41,818 bases of DNA. Origin: Oscillospiraceae bacterium (lineage in GTDB: Bacteria > Bacillota > Clostridia > Oscillospirales > Oscillospiraceae). The notes under the pieces are model-generated. The model did no database searches. It worked only from the letters and a program-made list of their open reading frames with translations, and was not told where the DNA came from. Below, piece after piece: positions 34,049-41,818 of this stretch. Position numbers and translations under genes: made by a program. Location of the stretch: contig CADBYZ010000039.1 of the NCBI GenBank assembly GCA_902799075.1, positions 1 through 41,818 of the forward strand, in the 5' to 3' direction. Every line of letters starts with the position of its first letter. The stretch's first letter is position 1.

Positions 34049-35131
34049 TTATTCCTCCAGGATCGTGACGATCACGCCGTCCGGGCCGGTGAAGCTCATG
34101 CGGCGCTGACCGGTGTAGGGGTCCTGCTCAAAGGGGCCGGTCTCCACGTCGTGGGCTCTGAGGCGATCCCGGATGCTCGGGAGGTTTCGGGCCGAGATGC
34201 TCAGATACTGCGTCGGCAGCTTGTCCGGGCGGTTGGAGCAGTGCACCTCCACCTGGGAGTTTCCCATCTCAAAGAGAAAGTCCGTGCCGAAGGAGTACTC
34301 CACCGTCAGTTGCTTGCGGGGCCGGAAGCCGAGCTTGGTCACATAGAAAAAATAGACCGCGTCCTCGTCGGTGCCGAGCAGGGTGGTGCGGGAGAGCTTG
34401 ATGCCGCGGGCAAAGGGGTAGAGGGCGCTGCGCCGCGCAGCCTTCCGCCAGCGGCGATAGGTGAACAGCTCGCTGCGCCAGTCCGGGTGCGTCACCACAT
34501 AGCCCACCGCGATGAACAGCAGCTGCCCGATCAGCCCTCCGAAGGTGTTGGAGAGCAGATCATCCATATCGTAAAAACCGCGGCGGAAAATGAGCTGCAG
34601 ATTCTCCGTGATAAAGGAGATCACAAAGCAGGCCAGTACCGGGCGGATGCCGGAGCGGGAGCGGAAGAACTCGAACACATAGGGCAGCAGATAGCCCATG
34701 GGGACATAGAGCATGATGTTCATGTATACCTGGGCGATATCCTCGAACTTGAGCACATACACATGGGAAAAGGCTTCCTGAATGCCGCCGCGAAAGAGCG
34801 TCACCAGAAAATCGGAGAGGCCGTAATCGGTGCTGATGGCGTTTTGCAGATCGACAAAGGGCGCGATGTGCACCAGATATTCCTCCGACGCCGTGCGGGA
34901 GAAAAACACCAGATACGCGAACACCATCACATACACGAAGAATACGGCAAACAGGATCAGCTGTCTGATCTGCAGCAGCGCGTCGGCCTTGGGGTTGGTG
35001 CTCACACCGTGGTGGAGGTTGAGGCCGAGCTTCGTGCAGATGCGCCTGTCCACCAGAGGCAGGACGAATACCAGCAGCATCACAAGCACTGTGACGATGA
35101 TATTGGTGGACATTCGGTTGGCATTCAACAT
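34049..35131 (-). CDS. VanZ-like membrane protein fused to a VOC-like domain
   Basis: A 360-residue protein with two parts. Residues about 1-215 form a VanZ-like membrane domain with about six segments and the family motif NIMLYVPMGYLLPYVFEFF followed by ITENLQLIFRRGFYDMDDLL and NTFGGLIG. The C-terminal about 120 residues (VYFFYVTKLGFRPRKQL, SQVEVHCSNRPDKL, FTGPDGVIVTILEE) look like a vicinal-oxygen-chelate (glyoxalase/bleomycin-resistance) fold. VanZ domains are linked to lipoglycopeptide tolerance and envelope maintenance; a VOC partner on the same chain is unusual. The ATG at 35131 has a GAGGGAA site. The gene stands alone. Confidence 0.83.
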   Translation of the reverse strand: MLNANRMSTNIIVTVLVMLLVFVLPLVDRRICTKLGLNLHHGVSTNPKADALLQIRQLILFAVFFVYVMVFAYLVFFSRTASEEYLVHIAPFVDLQNAISTDYGLSDFLVTLFRGGIQEAFSHVYVLKFEDIAQVYMNIMLYVPMGYLLPYVFEFFRSRSGIRPVLACFVISFITENLQLIFRRGFYDMDDLLSNTFGGLIGQLLFIAVGYVVTHPDWRSELFTYRRWRKAARRSALYPFARGIKLSRTTLLGTDEDAVYFFYVTKLGFRPRKQLTVEYSFGTDFLFEMGNSQVEVHCSNRPDKLPTQYLSISARNLPSIRDRLRAHDVETGPFEQDPYTGQRRMSFTGPDGVIVTILEE

Positions 35132-35217
35132 GGCGGCAATTCCCTCGTATCAATAGTACGAATACTATAACACAATTTCCCGGAAATAAACAGTACCGCG
35201 CATAAAAAAGGAAAGCA

Positions 35218-35241
35218 TCTTCGCTGACGCAAAGCCATGAC
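35218..35241. repeat. Short dispersed repeat, copy 2
   Basis: TCTTCGCTGACGCAAAGCCA followed by TGAC matches copy 1 at 14380-14403 at 22 of 24 positions. The hairpin seen in copy 1 has one mismatch here. Confidence 0.55.
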
Positions 35242-35294
35242 ACGCATTTGACTTGATGACATTGGCGGCTCCCTCCCCCTTGTATCCCTCTCCC

Positions 35295-35406
35295 GATGCG
35301 TATGTAGATAGAGATGTAAATGTAAATATAGATGCAGATGTGGATGCGGTTGTAAATGTAGTTGCAGATGCAGTTGTAGATGTAGTTGTAGATGTAGATG
35401 TAGATG
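35295..35406. repeat. Degenerate GATGTA hexanucleotide repeat
   Basis: About 18 units of a GATGTA-like hexamer (GATGTA, AATGTA, GTTGTA, GATGCA variants) follow each other without a gap. Read in one frame they would code for alternating Asp and Val, but there is no family resemblance or ribosome site, so this is most likely a non-coding microsatellite. It lies in the 504-base gap between the VanZ-VOC and DacF genes. Confidence 0.85.
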
Positions 35407-35408
35407 GT

Positions 35409-35502
35409 AACGGCCCGTATCGGCCCGTTACGGCCCGTAATCGGCCCGTTACGGCCCGTAATCGGCCCGTTACGGCCCGTTATCGGCCCGTTACGGCCCG
35501 TG
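35409..35502. repeat. Tandem CGGCCCGT repeat array
   Basis: Nine copies of CGGCCCGT are separated by two or three bases (TA, TAA, TTA or TAT type spacers), giving alternating 10- and 11-base periods close to one DNA helical turn. The array begins directly after the hexanucleotide repeat. Its regular phase resembles an array of protein-binding sites, but simple-repeat expansion is also possible. Confidence 0.88.
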
Positions 35503-35532
35503 ACGATGAAGCGTGTTTGCAGGATAAAATGA

Positions 35533-35559
35533 GGGGGCCGACGTGTACTGTCGGCCCCC
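35533..35559. terminator. GC-rich hairpin before the DacF gene end
   Basis: GGGGGCCGAC (35533-35542) pairs perfectly with GTCGGCCCCC (35550-35559) around a seven-base loop. It is 76 bases past the stop codon of the leftward DacF gene. No T-run is seen on the minus strand (CTCATTTTATCC follows), so it is a weak or Rho-aided terminator at best. The rest of 35560-35635 shows nothing. Confidence 0.5.
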
Positions 35560-35635
35560 GCGGTGTCGATATTTCTGTAAGTGCGTATCGGCTGTCACCA
35601 AGATACCTTCGCTCCACACTTCAAACTCCACACTC

Positions 35636-37084
35636 TCAATATCCCTCCAGCACACGCCGGATCAGGGTCTCGGCATCGGCCGGAACGGAGAGCGGCGGGC
35701 CGTCCATGTAGAAGCTGTCCTCCCGCAGGCACTGCATGGCATAGCGCAGCAGCTCCTCGGAGAGGGTGTTGCGCGTGGCGCTGTCCTCCGCGCCGAAGAC
35801 GATGGAGGTCAGCATGTGGACCTGGCCCTGTGCATCCTGCGTCTCCATGGCGGTCACAAGGCAGGAGCCGGACATATTGGTCGTCCCGGTCTTGAGCCCC
35901 ACGACGCCCGGCAGATTGTACAGCAGGGGGTTGGTATTGTAAACCGTGGTCCGGAGGGTCGGCAGCTCCGCGAGCTTGAGGGAGGTGATGCGTGTCACCT
36001 CGGGGTAGGTGCGCAGCAGGTAGCACACCAGGGAGAACATGTCGTGGGCGGTCATGCGGTTCTGGATCTTGGTCGCCGCGAGATTGTCGGTATATACGGG
36101 CAGGCCGTGGCAGTTATAGAACACCGCGCTGTCCGACAGGCTCAGCGCCTCGGCCTTGCGGTTCATACGCTCGACAAAGGCGTCCTCGCTGCCCGCCGTG
36201 TGGATCGCGAGCGCGAGGGCGCATTCGTTGCTCGAGCGCAGCAGCATCCCGCACAGCAGATCGCTCATGCTGACCTCCCAGCCGGTCTCCATGTAGATGA
36301 CGCCGTCCATCGTGCGCGAAAGCTTCACGGCTTCCTCCGTGATGGTGACGGTGTCGTCCAGGGTGATCTCCCCGTCGCGGACCGCGTCCATGATCACGAC
36401 AAAGCTCATGAGCTTCGTGGTGCTCGCAATCGGGACGGAGAGCTCCGGCTCCCAGCCGGTGTACATGAGTCCGGTCGTCGCGTCGCCGACCAGGGCGGAG
36501 TGGATCTCATAATAAAAGCCCTCGTTTTCAAGCTCTTCGAGGTCGATATGATAACCTGACGCCGTGTTCACCGTCATGTCCCCGGCCGAGACCGCAAGGT
36601 CCAGATCCAGCTGCATGGCGAGATCCTTCAGACTCATGAAGCAGTCCTGGCGCGAGGCGGTGTTGACGCCGAAAAAGCTCAGGTAGCGCAGGGCACGCCC
36701 GTCAAGCTCGACGGCGTTCTGCGCCAGCGCACGCGTGGTATAAGAGGCGCCCGCGTCCACATTGGGGAAGGGCTCTCCCTCACCGCCGACAGGCTCATAG
36801 TCGGCGCCGGTGGTGATAATCACCTGGTCACCCGTGATGTTCACGGAAAAGCGCTTGTCGGTATCGCTCAGGGCCGCCGCCAGGTCCCGCAGGGAGACAT
36901 AGCGGTTGTTCCCGTAGGCGTAGTGCAGGGCCTTGACGATCTTCTGCTCGCTGCCGTCCACCAGCAGGATGAGGTTTTCCAGCACCGTGTGTGTCTCGCT
37001 CGCGTCGGCAAAGGCAGAGGCGCCGGGGAGCAGCAGCGCGATGACAAGCACGGCACACAGCGTGCGTTTCCATGCTTTAAGCAC
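35636..37084 (-). CDS. DacF-type D-alanyl-D-alanine carboxypeptidase (S11)
   Basis: A 482-residue secreted penicillin-binding protein that trims the terminal D-alanine from peptidoglycan stem peptides. A signal peptide (about 1-26, cut after SAFA) is followed by a region like the copper-amine-oxidase N-terminal module (YVSLRDLAAALSDTD) used for wall binding, and then the S11 domain with all three active-site motifs: STTK at 221-224, SSN at 284-286 and KTG at 398-400. The GTG start at 37084 has a GGAGGT site eight bases upstream and overlaps the stop of the preceding gene by eight bases; the longer frame is a shadow of that gene. It is the last of three genes with an envelope character. Confidence 0.93.
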   Translation of the reverse strand: MLKAWKRTLCAVLVIALLLPGASAFADASETHTVLENLILLVDGSEQKIVKALHYAYGNNRYVSLRDLAAALSDTDKRFSVNITGDQVIITTGADYEPVGGEGEPFPNVDAGASYTTRALAQNAVELDGRALRYLSFFGVNTASRQDCFMSLKDLAMQLDLDLAVSAGDMTVNTASGYHIDLEELENEGFYYEIHSALVGDATTGLMYTGWEPELSVPIASTTKLMSFVVIMDAVRDGEITLDDTVTITEEAVKLSRTMDGVIYMETGWEVSMSDLLCGMLLRSSNECALALAIHTAGSEDAFVERMNRKAEALSLSDSAVFYNCHGLPVYTDNLAATKIQNRMTAHDMFSLVCYLLRTYPEVTRITSLKLAELPTLRTTVYNTNPLLYNLPGVVGLKTGTTNMSGSCLVTAMETQDAQGQVHMLTSIVFGAEDSATRNTLSEELLRYAMQCLREDSFYMDGPPLSVPADAETLIRRVLEGY

Positions 37085-37739
37085 GTCTGTACACCTCCGT
37101 CCGATCTGTAAATTCAAGCACCAGCAGGGCGTCGTCGGCGAGATAGCGCGCGCCGTCCAGCCCGTCAAAGCGGATGTGCACGCCCTCGATTTGATAGCTG
37201 CCGCTGCCGTCATACTGTGCCCGGAGCTCGTCCGCCGCGGGCAGGAGCCTCGGGCCGTATTCGGCAAGGTAGCGCTCAAGCGGCATACCCGCCGCGGCGG
37301 CAAGACGCGCGTCCAGCTCCGCGTCGGTCCCGACCGGCCTGCCGGTGTTCACAACGCGCAGGCGCGCAAGCTCCCGCAGAGCGTTTCCCAGCGCGCTCTC
37401 CGCCTTTTCACGGGCCTCGTCCAGACTCGCCCCGTCCAGACGCCGGCTCCAGCTGCCGTCGTTATTAAGATACAGATCGACATGTGCCGTCAGCTTCGGC
37501 ATACAGGCTTCCACGTCCACCTGATCCCCGAGCGCGGCGGCGTTCAGCCAGAGCTTTGCGCGGGCTGATGCGCTGTCCGTCAGCATAAGCTCCATCTGCC
37601 AGTGCCCCGCAAGAGAGGGGTCGCTCCGCTTATACAGACGCAGAGACAGCGCGCAGGAGATCGCGGAGAGCAGCAGGATCACAAAAAGCAGCAGCAGGAC
37701 GATCAGCTTGTGCCCGCGGCTTTTCTTCTCTTTAGCCAT
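37077..37739 (-). CDS. Single-TM extracytoplasmic protein of the dacF operon
   Basis: A 220-residue protein with a basic start (MAKEKKSRGHK), one membrane segment (LIVLLLLFVILLLSAISCAL, about 12-31) and an outer domain of about 185 residues. The outer part starts AGHWQMELMLTDSASARAKL, resembling lipocalin-like beta strands found in many Clostridia proteins, followed by alpha-rich and beta-rich stretches (YQIEGVHIRFDGLDG). No catalytic motif is seen. The ATG at 37739 has a GGAGG site nine bases away. Its stop overlaps the start of the DacF gene, so the pair is translationally coupled; a role in wall maturation is inferred from this. Confidence 0.82.
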   Translation of the reverse strand: MAKEKKSRGHKLIVLLLLFVILLLSAISCALSLRLYKRSDPSLAGHWQMELMLTDSASARAKLWLNAAALGDQVDVEACMPKLTAHVDLYLNNDGSWSRRLDGASLDEAREKAESALGNALRELARLRVVNTGRPVGTDAELDARLAAAAGMPLERYLAEYGPRLLPAADELRAQYDGSGSYQIEGVHIRFDGLDGARYLADDALLVLEFTDRTEVYRRA

Positions 37740-37764
37740 GTAAGGTTTCCTCCGCAAAGGGAAA

Positions 37765-39612
37765 TTAATGCTGCGGCGTGTACCTGGGTTTCTTTACCCG
37801 GGGCAGCACGATGAGAAGCTGGATGAAGGCAAAGATCGCGGTAAACAGCCCAAAGTAGTGCTGTCCCTCGCCAAGGTACAGGTTCAGCGCTTCCGCCCCC
37901 GCCGCGCTCAGCATGCACAGCAGCACCGGCGCGATAAGCAAGAAGCGGCTTTTCAGCAGCTCAAAGGCGGCGGGGATGCCCAGCACTGCCATCACGCCGC
38001 TGAATATGGCCAGAACGTTGATGAGGCGCTTGCCCCGATAGAGCCGCTCGGTCTCCTGCGCGTATGTATGGAGCCAAGAGCGCGCATTGTCGGCAAGCTG
38101 GCTTTCGTCCGCGGTCATCGCCCTGACCTCCGGGATGTTGATCAGCAGCTGCCGGGACGAGATATAGCGGCTTCTCAGATCCTTGAGCGCGTCCGCGTCC
38201 AGCGTGCGCCTGGACAGCAGCACGGCCTCCTTGTCAAGACCGAGCTTCTCGGCTTCCAGCTTGAGGGTGTCCTTCTCCGCCTCGCCCATTTGATACCAAA
38301 GCTCCTCCAAAGCGGCCTGCATCTGCTGTTCGGCCTTCTCCAGCATCGGCTCGAGAAGCTTCACAAGAGCCTCGGTGATGTGGAGCCTCTCCATCAGCTC
38401 CGCAATCAGAGAAGAGGGATTGTCCAGGTTCTGGGCAACCACGATGAAGCCGTCGGTGATCAGGTCAAAAAGCCGCTCAATGTCGTCGGTAAGAGTGAGA
38501 AATTCGGCATTGGGCAGGCTCTTGAGATCCGTGTCCAGGCGGGCGTCGATGCGCGCGCCGGTCGAATCGGCCATCGCCATAAGCTCGGCTATGGCGGGAT
38601 AGATGCCGCCGGTCTCAAGCGTGACGGAAGCGGAGATGCTGTCGGTCTGCCGGATCAGCGCGGCCAGTGCCGAGCTCAGCCGGGGGATATAGCGGCGCGC
38701 CTCATGCAGATCAAGCTGACCCTTTACCATCTCACACTCCTCTTCCCAGAGCTTGTGGGCGAGCGTGTACTCGGCGCCGGCGGCGGCGTCGGTGAGGATA
38801 TCGGCGACACTGCCGCCGCTGAACTGCTCCATGTACTGCCGGGCCGAGGCATCATAGGATGCCTGAAGATTTTGGGCATAGTCCGTCATCGCCTGCTCAT
38901 AGTCGGCGGCGGCACCCAGAAACGAATCCATCGCCGCGCCGTAGACCTGCATCATGTCGACGGGTGTACCGGCCATATCGGGCAGCAGGGGCAGCATTGG
39001 CACGGAAGGCAGCTCGGGCGGCGTGTAGAGCGCGGCGGCGACGCTTGCGGGCGTCGGCTCGTTCTCCATCAGCGCGCGAAGCTCGGAAGAGACGAGTGTG
39101 ACCTTCGCACCCTGGGTATAGCTTTCGACCGCATACTGCGCAGCCTGCGCTGACAGGGTCTCCAGCCAGGGCAGATTGCTCTTCTGCGAGGCGATGAGCT
39201 CGGTCAGGAGCCCCTCAAGAAAAGCCCTGCGGGAAGTCGCGTTTCGGAGCTGTTCCCGGATTTCATTCATTTGGGCGCGGATGGTGACGATCATATCCTC
39301 GCCCATCTTGAGCCCGCCCTTTGTGGCGCTGTAGAGGGCGGTGTCGGTCTTGTGCCTGGCCGCCGCCTTCTCGTGCTCGTCCAGAAAGCGCTTGAGGGCG
39401 TTCATGGTCTCCTGGTAGTCGGCGCTGTTTAAGTATTCAGCGCGCAGTGTCTCATAATTTTCGATCCTGCCGCCGGTTTTCTTCTCATAAGCCAGGCGAT
39501 CGGCATGTTCGCTGTCCGCCTTGCCAAAGCCCCGTATCCCATACAAAAGGAGGAGCAGGCCGAGTATCGTCACGACGACCGCGAAAACGCGCGCCAGTGC
39601 CGGATGTTTCAT
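37765..39612 (-). CDS. Large coiled-coil membrane protein
   Basis: A 615-residue protein with one membrane segment at the N-terminus (VFAVVVTILGLLLLLYGI, about 9-26), a roughly 500-residue extracytoplasmic region rich in predicted coiled coil and helix, and three hydrophobic segments at the C-terminus (about 530-605). The middle carries a Pro-rich stretch (YTPPELPSVPMLPLLPD) near 195-215. The topology recalls YhgE/Pip-type or septation-ring proteins, but no signature is clear. A GGGAGGGAG site precedes the ATG, and a TATAAT-like -10 box lies upstream near 39640. It is the first gene of the operon that ends with DacF, so an envelope or division role is a guess. Confidence 0.82.
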   Translation of the reverse strand: MKHPALARVFAVVVTILGLLLLLYGIRGFGKADSEHADRLAYEKKTGGRIENYETLRAEYLNSADYQETMNALKRFLDEHEKAAARHKTDTALYSATKGGLKMGEDMIVTIRAQMNEIREQLRNATSRRAFLEGLLTELIASQKSNLPWLETLSAQAAQYAVESYTQGAKVTLVSSELRALMENEPTPASVAAALYTPPELPSVPMLPLLPDMAGTPVDMMQVYGAAMDSFLGAAADYEQAMTDYAQNLQASYDASARQYMEQFSGGSVADILTDAAAGAEYTLAHKLWEEECEMVKGQLDLHEARRYIPRLSSALAALIRQTDSISASVTLETGGIYPAIAELMAMADSTGARIDARLDTDLKSLPNAEFLTLTDDIERLFDLITDGFIVVAQNLDNPSSLIAELMERLHITEALVKLLEPMLEKAEQQMQAALEELWYQMGEAEKDTLKLEAEKLGLDKEAVLLSRRTLDADALKDLRSRYISSRQLLINIPEVRAMTADESQLADNARSWLHTYAQETERLYRGKRLINVLAIFSGVMAVLGIPAAFELLKSRFLLIAPVLLCMLSAAGAEALNLYLGEGQHYFGLFTAIFAFIQLLIVLPRVKKPRYTPQH

Positions 39613-39761
39613 AGCCGCTCCCTCCCCATAGAATAATCAGTGTATTATTATAACGTGAATATGTAAAAATTCTGTTACAAAAGCAAAAATAATTCTTTTC
39701 TTTTTCTTTCAAATCGGTTATATTATACGCAGAAAACCATGGATTGGAAAGGATTTGACAC

Positions 39762-40634
39762 ATGGAACTGAGCTTTGCCCCCATGGAAGGGATCACCTAC
39801 AGCGGCTACCGGCGCATTCATGCCGAGCTCTTTCCGGGAGCTGACCGCTACTACGCTCCCTTCATCGCAATCTGCGGGATGTGCTGCCGGAGAATAACGA
39901 AGGCATAAAGCTCGTGCCGCAGCTTCTGTGCAATGCCGCAGAGCCCTTCCTCGCGGTTGCGCGGGAGCTGCGGGAGATGGGCTATGAGGAGGTCGATCTC
40001 AACGTCGGCTGCCCGTCCGGCACGGTGGTAGCCAAGCACAAGGGCGCGGGCATGCTGGGCGATCTCCGGCAGTTGGACGACTGTTTGGCGGATATCTTCT
40101 CCCGCTGCCCGCTGAAGGTTTCGGTGAAGACGCGGCTCGGCCTGTACAGCGCCGAAGAGTTTCCGGCCATCGTTGAGATTTACCGGAAGTACCCGCTTTC
40201 CCGCCTCATCGTCCATGTCCGCGATCGGGACGGCATGTACAAAAGCGAACCGGATGTTGAGGCCTTTGCCCCCGCGCTTTCGTGTCCCTTCCCTGTGGAG
40301 TATAACGGGAACATCTTCACCCCGGCCGATCTGGATTCTTTGCGGCAGCGCTACCCCAATTTAAGCGCTGCCATGCTGGGCCGGGGCGCGGTGACGAATC
40401 CCGCCCTGTTCCGTGAGCTTCGTCGTGGAGGAATACCTCGCCTCCGGTCTTGCGCCGAACTTTACGGTCTCGCGGATGAAGGAGCTGTGGTTTTATCAGC
40501 TCTGCATGTTCCCGGGTTCCGACCGGGCAGGCAAGGCGATCCTGAAATCCCGCACCCTGCCGGACTACCGTGCCGCCGTCTCGGCGCTGTTTCGGAATGT
40601 GGAGCTTGACCCTGATGCGGGTTTTTACAAATAG
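39762..40634 (+). pseudogene. tRNA-dihydrouridine synthase remnant with two frame-breaking deletions
   Basis: Three pieces in different frames add up to most of a Dus enzyme. Piece 1 (39762 to about 39868) begins MELSFAPMEGITYSGYRRIH and breaks after YYAPFIA. Piece 2 (about 39869 to 40415) resumes at LRDVLPENNEG and includes the catalytic-cysteine motif NVGCPSGTV, KTRLG, IVHVRDRDGMY and MLGRGAVTNPALFRE. Piece 3 (about 40413 to 40634) starts near FVVEEYLASG and holds RMKELWFYQLCMFP. About 10-13 residues are missing at the first joint and about 20 at the second compared with intact family members, and both change frame. These are therefore deletions, not single-base slips. FMN-dependent uridine reduction in tRNA cannot be made by this copy. 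Confidence 0.88.
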
Positions 40635-40689
40635 GGCTATAACAAACGACAATATAGTTCTGCTTTGCGGTAAATAAATCCATATGATT

Positions 40690-40839
40690 GTAGGGGCCGA
40701 CGCCCTCGGCGGCCCGGCGGAAGAATCTCAACAAATGCACTTATCCCCGGCGATTTCGCAATATACATACGATTTCGCCGGGGATTGCTGCACAAATTTA
40801 GACTGTTCCGCTCGGGCCGCCGAGGGCGTCGGCCCCTAC
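40690..40839. mobile_element. 150-bp MITE-like palindromic element
   Basis: The ends are near-perfect inverted repeats of about 33 bases: left from GTAGGGGCCGACGCCCTCGG, right ending GGGCGTCGGCCCCTAC. A second inverted repeat lies inside, TCCCCGGCGA with TCGCCGGGGA (about 40744-40785). No ORF is present. Palindromes with GTAGGGGC ends are, in my recollection, frequent between genes of gut Oscillospiraceae, so this is likely a non-autonomous repeat. No clear target duplication is seen. It sits just downstream of the broken dus gene. Confidence 0.82.
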
Positions 40840-40894
40840 GCTTAAGACGGGTTGAAACGCATGAAAACTGTGGTTTGCCGCAGCCCTTTATGCT

Positions 40895-41665
40895 TTATCT
40901 CAGATTCAGATCCCTGGCCAATTGGTCAAGGTATTCTATATGCCGGTGGCTCGCCCCGTAGAGCGTAACCCAACCATCCTCCTCGGCGGTGATATCCTGC
41001 CCCATGTACACGACACGCTCTCCCTTTTTCAGATACTGCTGCCTGCCGTTTTTTGCTTGATCCTCATATTCACTCACAGCGGAGCGGTAATAAGCCTCAA
41101 ACTTTTCTTTCGCTTTTGCCAGATCGCCCAGGTGCCCGTAGATCATACACTCATCCAGCAGGATCAGATGCGGCGTTATCGTGTCAAACATGGGGTATTC
41201 CCTGCGGTGGGCGAGGATTCCCTCTCGGCTGCTCAGCACATCGTAAGCCGGGAGGACGATTCCGTTGATTTGATTCAACACATCGGCGGCTATCTTTTCC
41301 GCACCGCGGCGCAGGTCATACCATGTCTCTTTCTTCCCGGAAACGGTGCCCAGTCTTGAGCGGAGCGTGCAGTCGTATTCCGGATAGTATTTCTTCTTTT
41401 CCGGGTTTGGATGAAAAGTCTGCTCCACACATTCGGGTATACGGATCCCCAAATTCACACACAGCAGACCGCCCATCCCTTTCAAGGGCATGCCGCTTTG
41501 AAAGTGGATGACCTGTGAGATGTCGCCGGACACAAAACGATGAAGGGTCCGGCCATGCTTGCGGAAGCCAAGGGGCTTTAAGGCGGGGTAAATGCGGCTC
41601 TCGATCTCGTCTGCGATCTCGGGCACGTTGATTGCATCCTGCTTCTTAAACAGATTAAAAAGCAT
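40895..41665 (-). CDS. DUF4304-domain protein
   Basis: A 256-residue cytosolic protein. The N-terminal half is a DUF4304 domain: IYPALKPLGFRKHGRTLHRF and GDISQVIHFQSGMPLKGMGG are typical. The C-terminal half is helical with a segment like LDECMIYGHLGDLAKAKEKF. Function of the domain is not known. The ATG at 41665 overlaps the TGA of the upstream sugar-kinase gene (TGATG), suggesting coupled translation; a TTG one codon earlier is the alternative start. DUF4304 proteins often occur near toxin-immunity loci, but nothing of that kind is visible here. Confidence 0.82.
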   Translation of the reverse strand: MLFNLFKKQDAINVPEIADEIESRIYPALKPLGFRKHGRTLHRFVSGDISQVIHFQSGMPLKGMGGLLCVNLGIRIPECVEQTFHPNPEKKKYYPEYDCTLRSRLGTVSGKKETWYDLRRGAEKIAADVLNQINGIVLPAYDVLSSREGILAHRREYPMFDTITPHLILLDECMIYGHLGDLAKAKEKFEAYYRSAVSEYEDQAKNGRQQYLKKGERVVYMGQDITAEEDGWVTLYGASHRHIEYLDQLARDLNLR

Positions 41666-41818
41666 CAAATCTTCTTCAGCAGCTCTTCCACGTGGGAACG
41701 CTGGGGCATGGAGCGGATCGCGCCCTTTTTCGTGGTGACGATGTAGGCGGCGGTGTTGGCAAAGCGAAGCATGGCGGTCATGTCCTTCTCATCAAGACCG
41801 TCCAGCCCGTTTTCCAAC
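41665..41818 (-). CDS. PfkB-family carbohydrate kinase, C-terminal end (partial)
   Basis: Only the last 51 codons are inside the window. MLRFANTAAYIVTTKKGAIR followed by a proline and VEELLKKI matches the C-terminal helix region of fructokinase-like PfkB kinases (typical pattern: alanine-rich helix, then KGAIPSLP-like). The catalytic GAGD motif would lie just beyond the right edge. Its stop overlaps the start of the DUF4304 gene. Confidence 0.82.
   Translation of the reverse strand, partial: LENGLDGLDEKDMTAMLRFANTAAYIVTTKKGAIRSMPQRSHVEELLKKI

Noticed and set aside
35409..35502. Considered as a CRISPR array or replication iterons.
   Set aside because: Units are 8 bases with 2-3 base spacers, so not CRISPR; no replication gene or AT-rich region is adjacent, so an origin is not supported.
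35253..35711. A 152-codon plus-strand frame with an Asp-Val repeat and a PVTARN repeat.
   Set aside because: It simply reads through the two tandem DNA repeats and the hairpin at 35533; no ribosome site and no domain.

Overview
The window looks like a chromosomal segment of a GC-rich, low-motility-signature Bacillota (Clostridia), most likely a gut member of the Oscillospiraceae or a close relative. This is an inference from strong AGGAGG-type ribosome binding sites, sigma-A promoters of the TTGACA-N17-TATAAT type, BspA-type leucine-rich repeats, DUF5685/DnaJ clusters, 2-hydroxyacyl-CoA dehydratase genes and many small palindromic intergenic repeats. No phage, plasmid, CRISPR, rRNA or tRNA gene was seen.

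Layout. Position 1-5.2 kb: the 3' end of tuf with its terminator, a YtcJ-type amidohydrolase, a polyprenyl-phosphate sugar phosphotransferase with its own promoter, and a zinc-ribbon/degenerate NERD membrane protein. 5.2-9.1 kb: a leftward group made of a two-TM protein, a MoxR AAA+ ATPase and a VWA protein, with a strongly folded 140-bp non-coding element inside it. 9.3-14.4 kb: a CstA-type transporter, a membrane diguanylate cyclase and a lipoprotein. 14.5-17.6 kb: an operon of two 2-hydroxyacyl-CoA dehydratase-like subunits plus a 56-residue membrane peptide; the second subunit carries a frameshift near its C-terminus. 17.6-25 kb: an intact NERD/topoisomerase-zinc-finger protein, a PTS-IIC-like membrane protein, a translationally coupled zinc-ribbon/DUF5685/DnaJ operon, a long MORN-repeat protein built on near-identical 69-bp repeats, and truA.

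25.1-29.4 kb holds the most unusual coding pair: a secreted caspase-like (clan CD) protein followed at once by a secreted subtilisin-like protease, both decorated with BspA-type LRR and Ig-like modules. 29.4-33.8 kb is potABCD for polyamine uptake, preceded by a roughly 350-nt leader that ends in a perfect intrinsic terminator just before potA, so a regulated-attenuation leader of unknown ligand is possible. 34-39.6 kb carries a VanZ-VOC fusion, two tandem microsatellites, and an envelope operon of a large coiled-coil membrane protein, a small membrane protein and a DacF-type D,D-carboxypeptidase. The right end has a decayed tRNA-dihydrouridine synthase with two internal deletions, a 150-bp MITE-like element, a DUF4304 protein and the 3' end of a PfkB-family sugar kinase.

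Best candidates for something not yet described are the caspase-like/subtilisin pair, the potABCD leader RNA, the dehydratase operon with its membrane peptide, and the folded element at 7936-8073. All function statements rest on motif recognition by eye; no database search was run.
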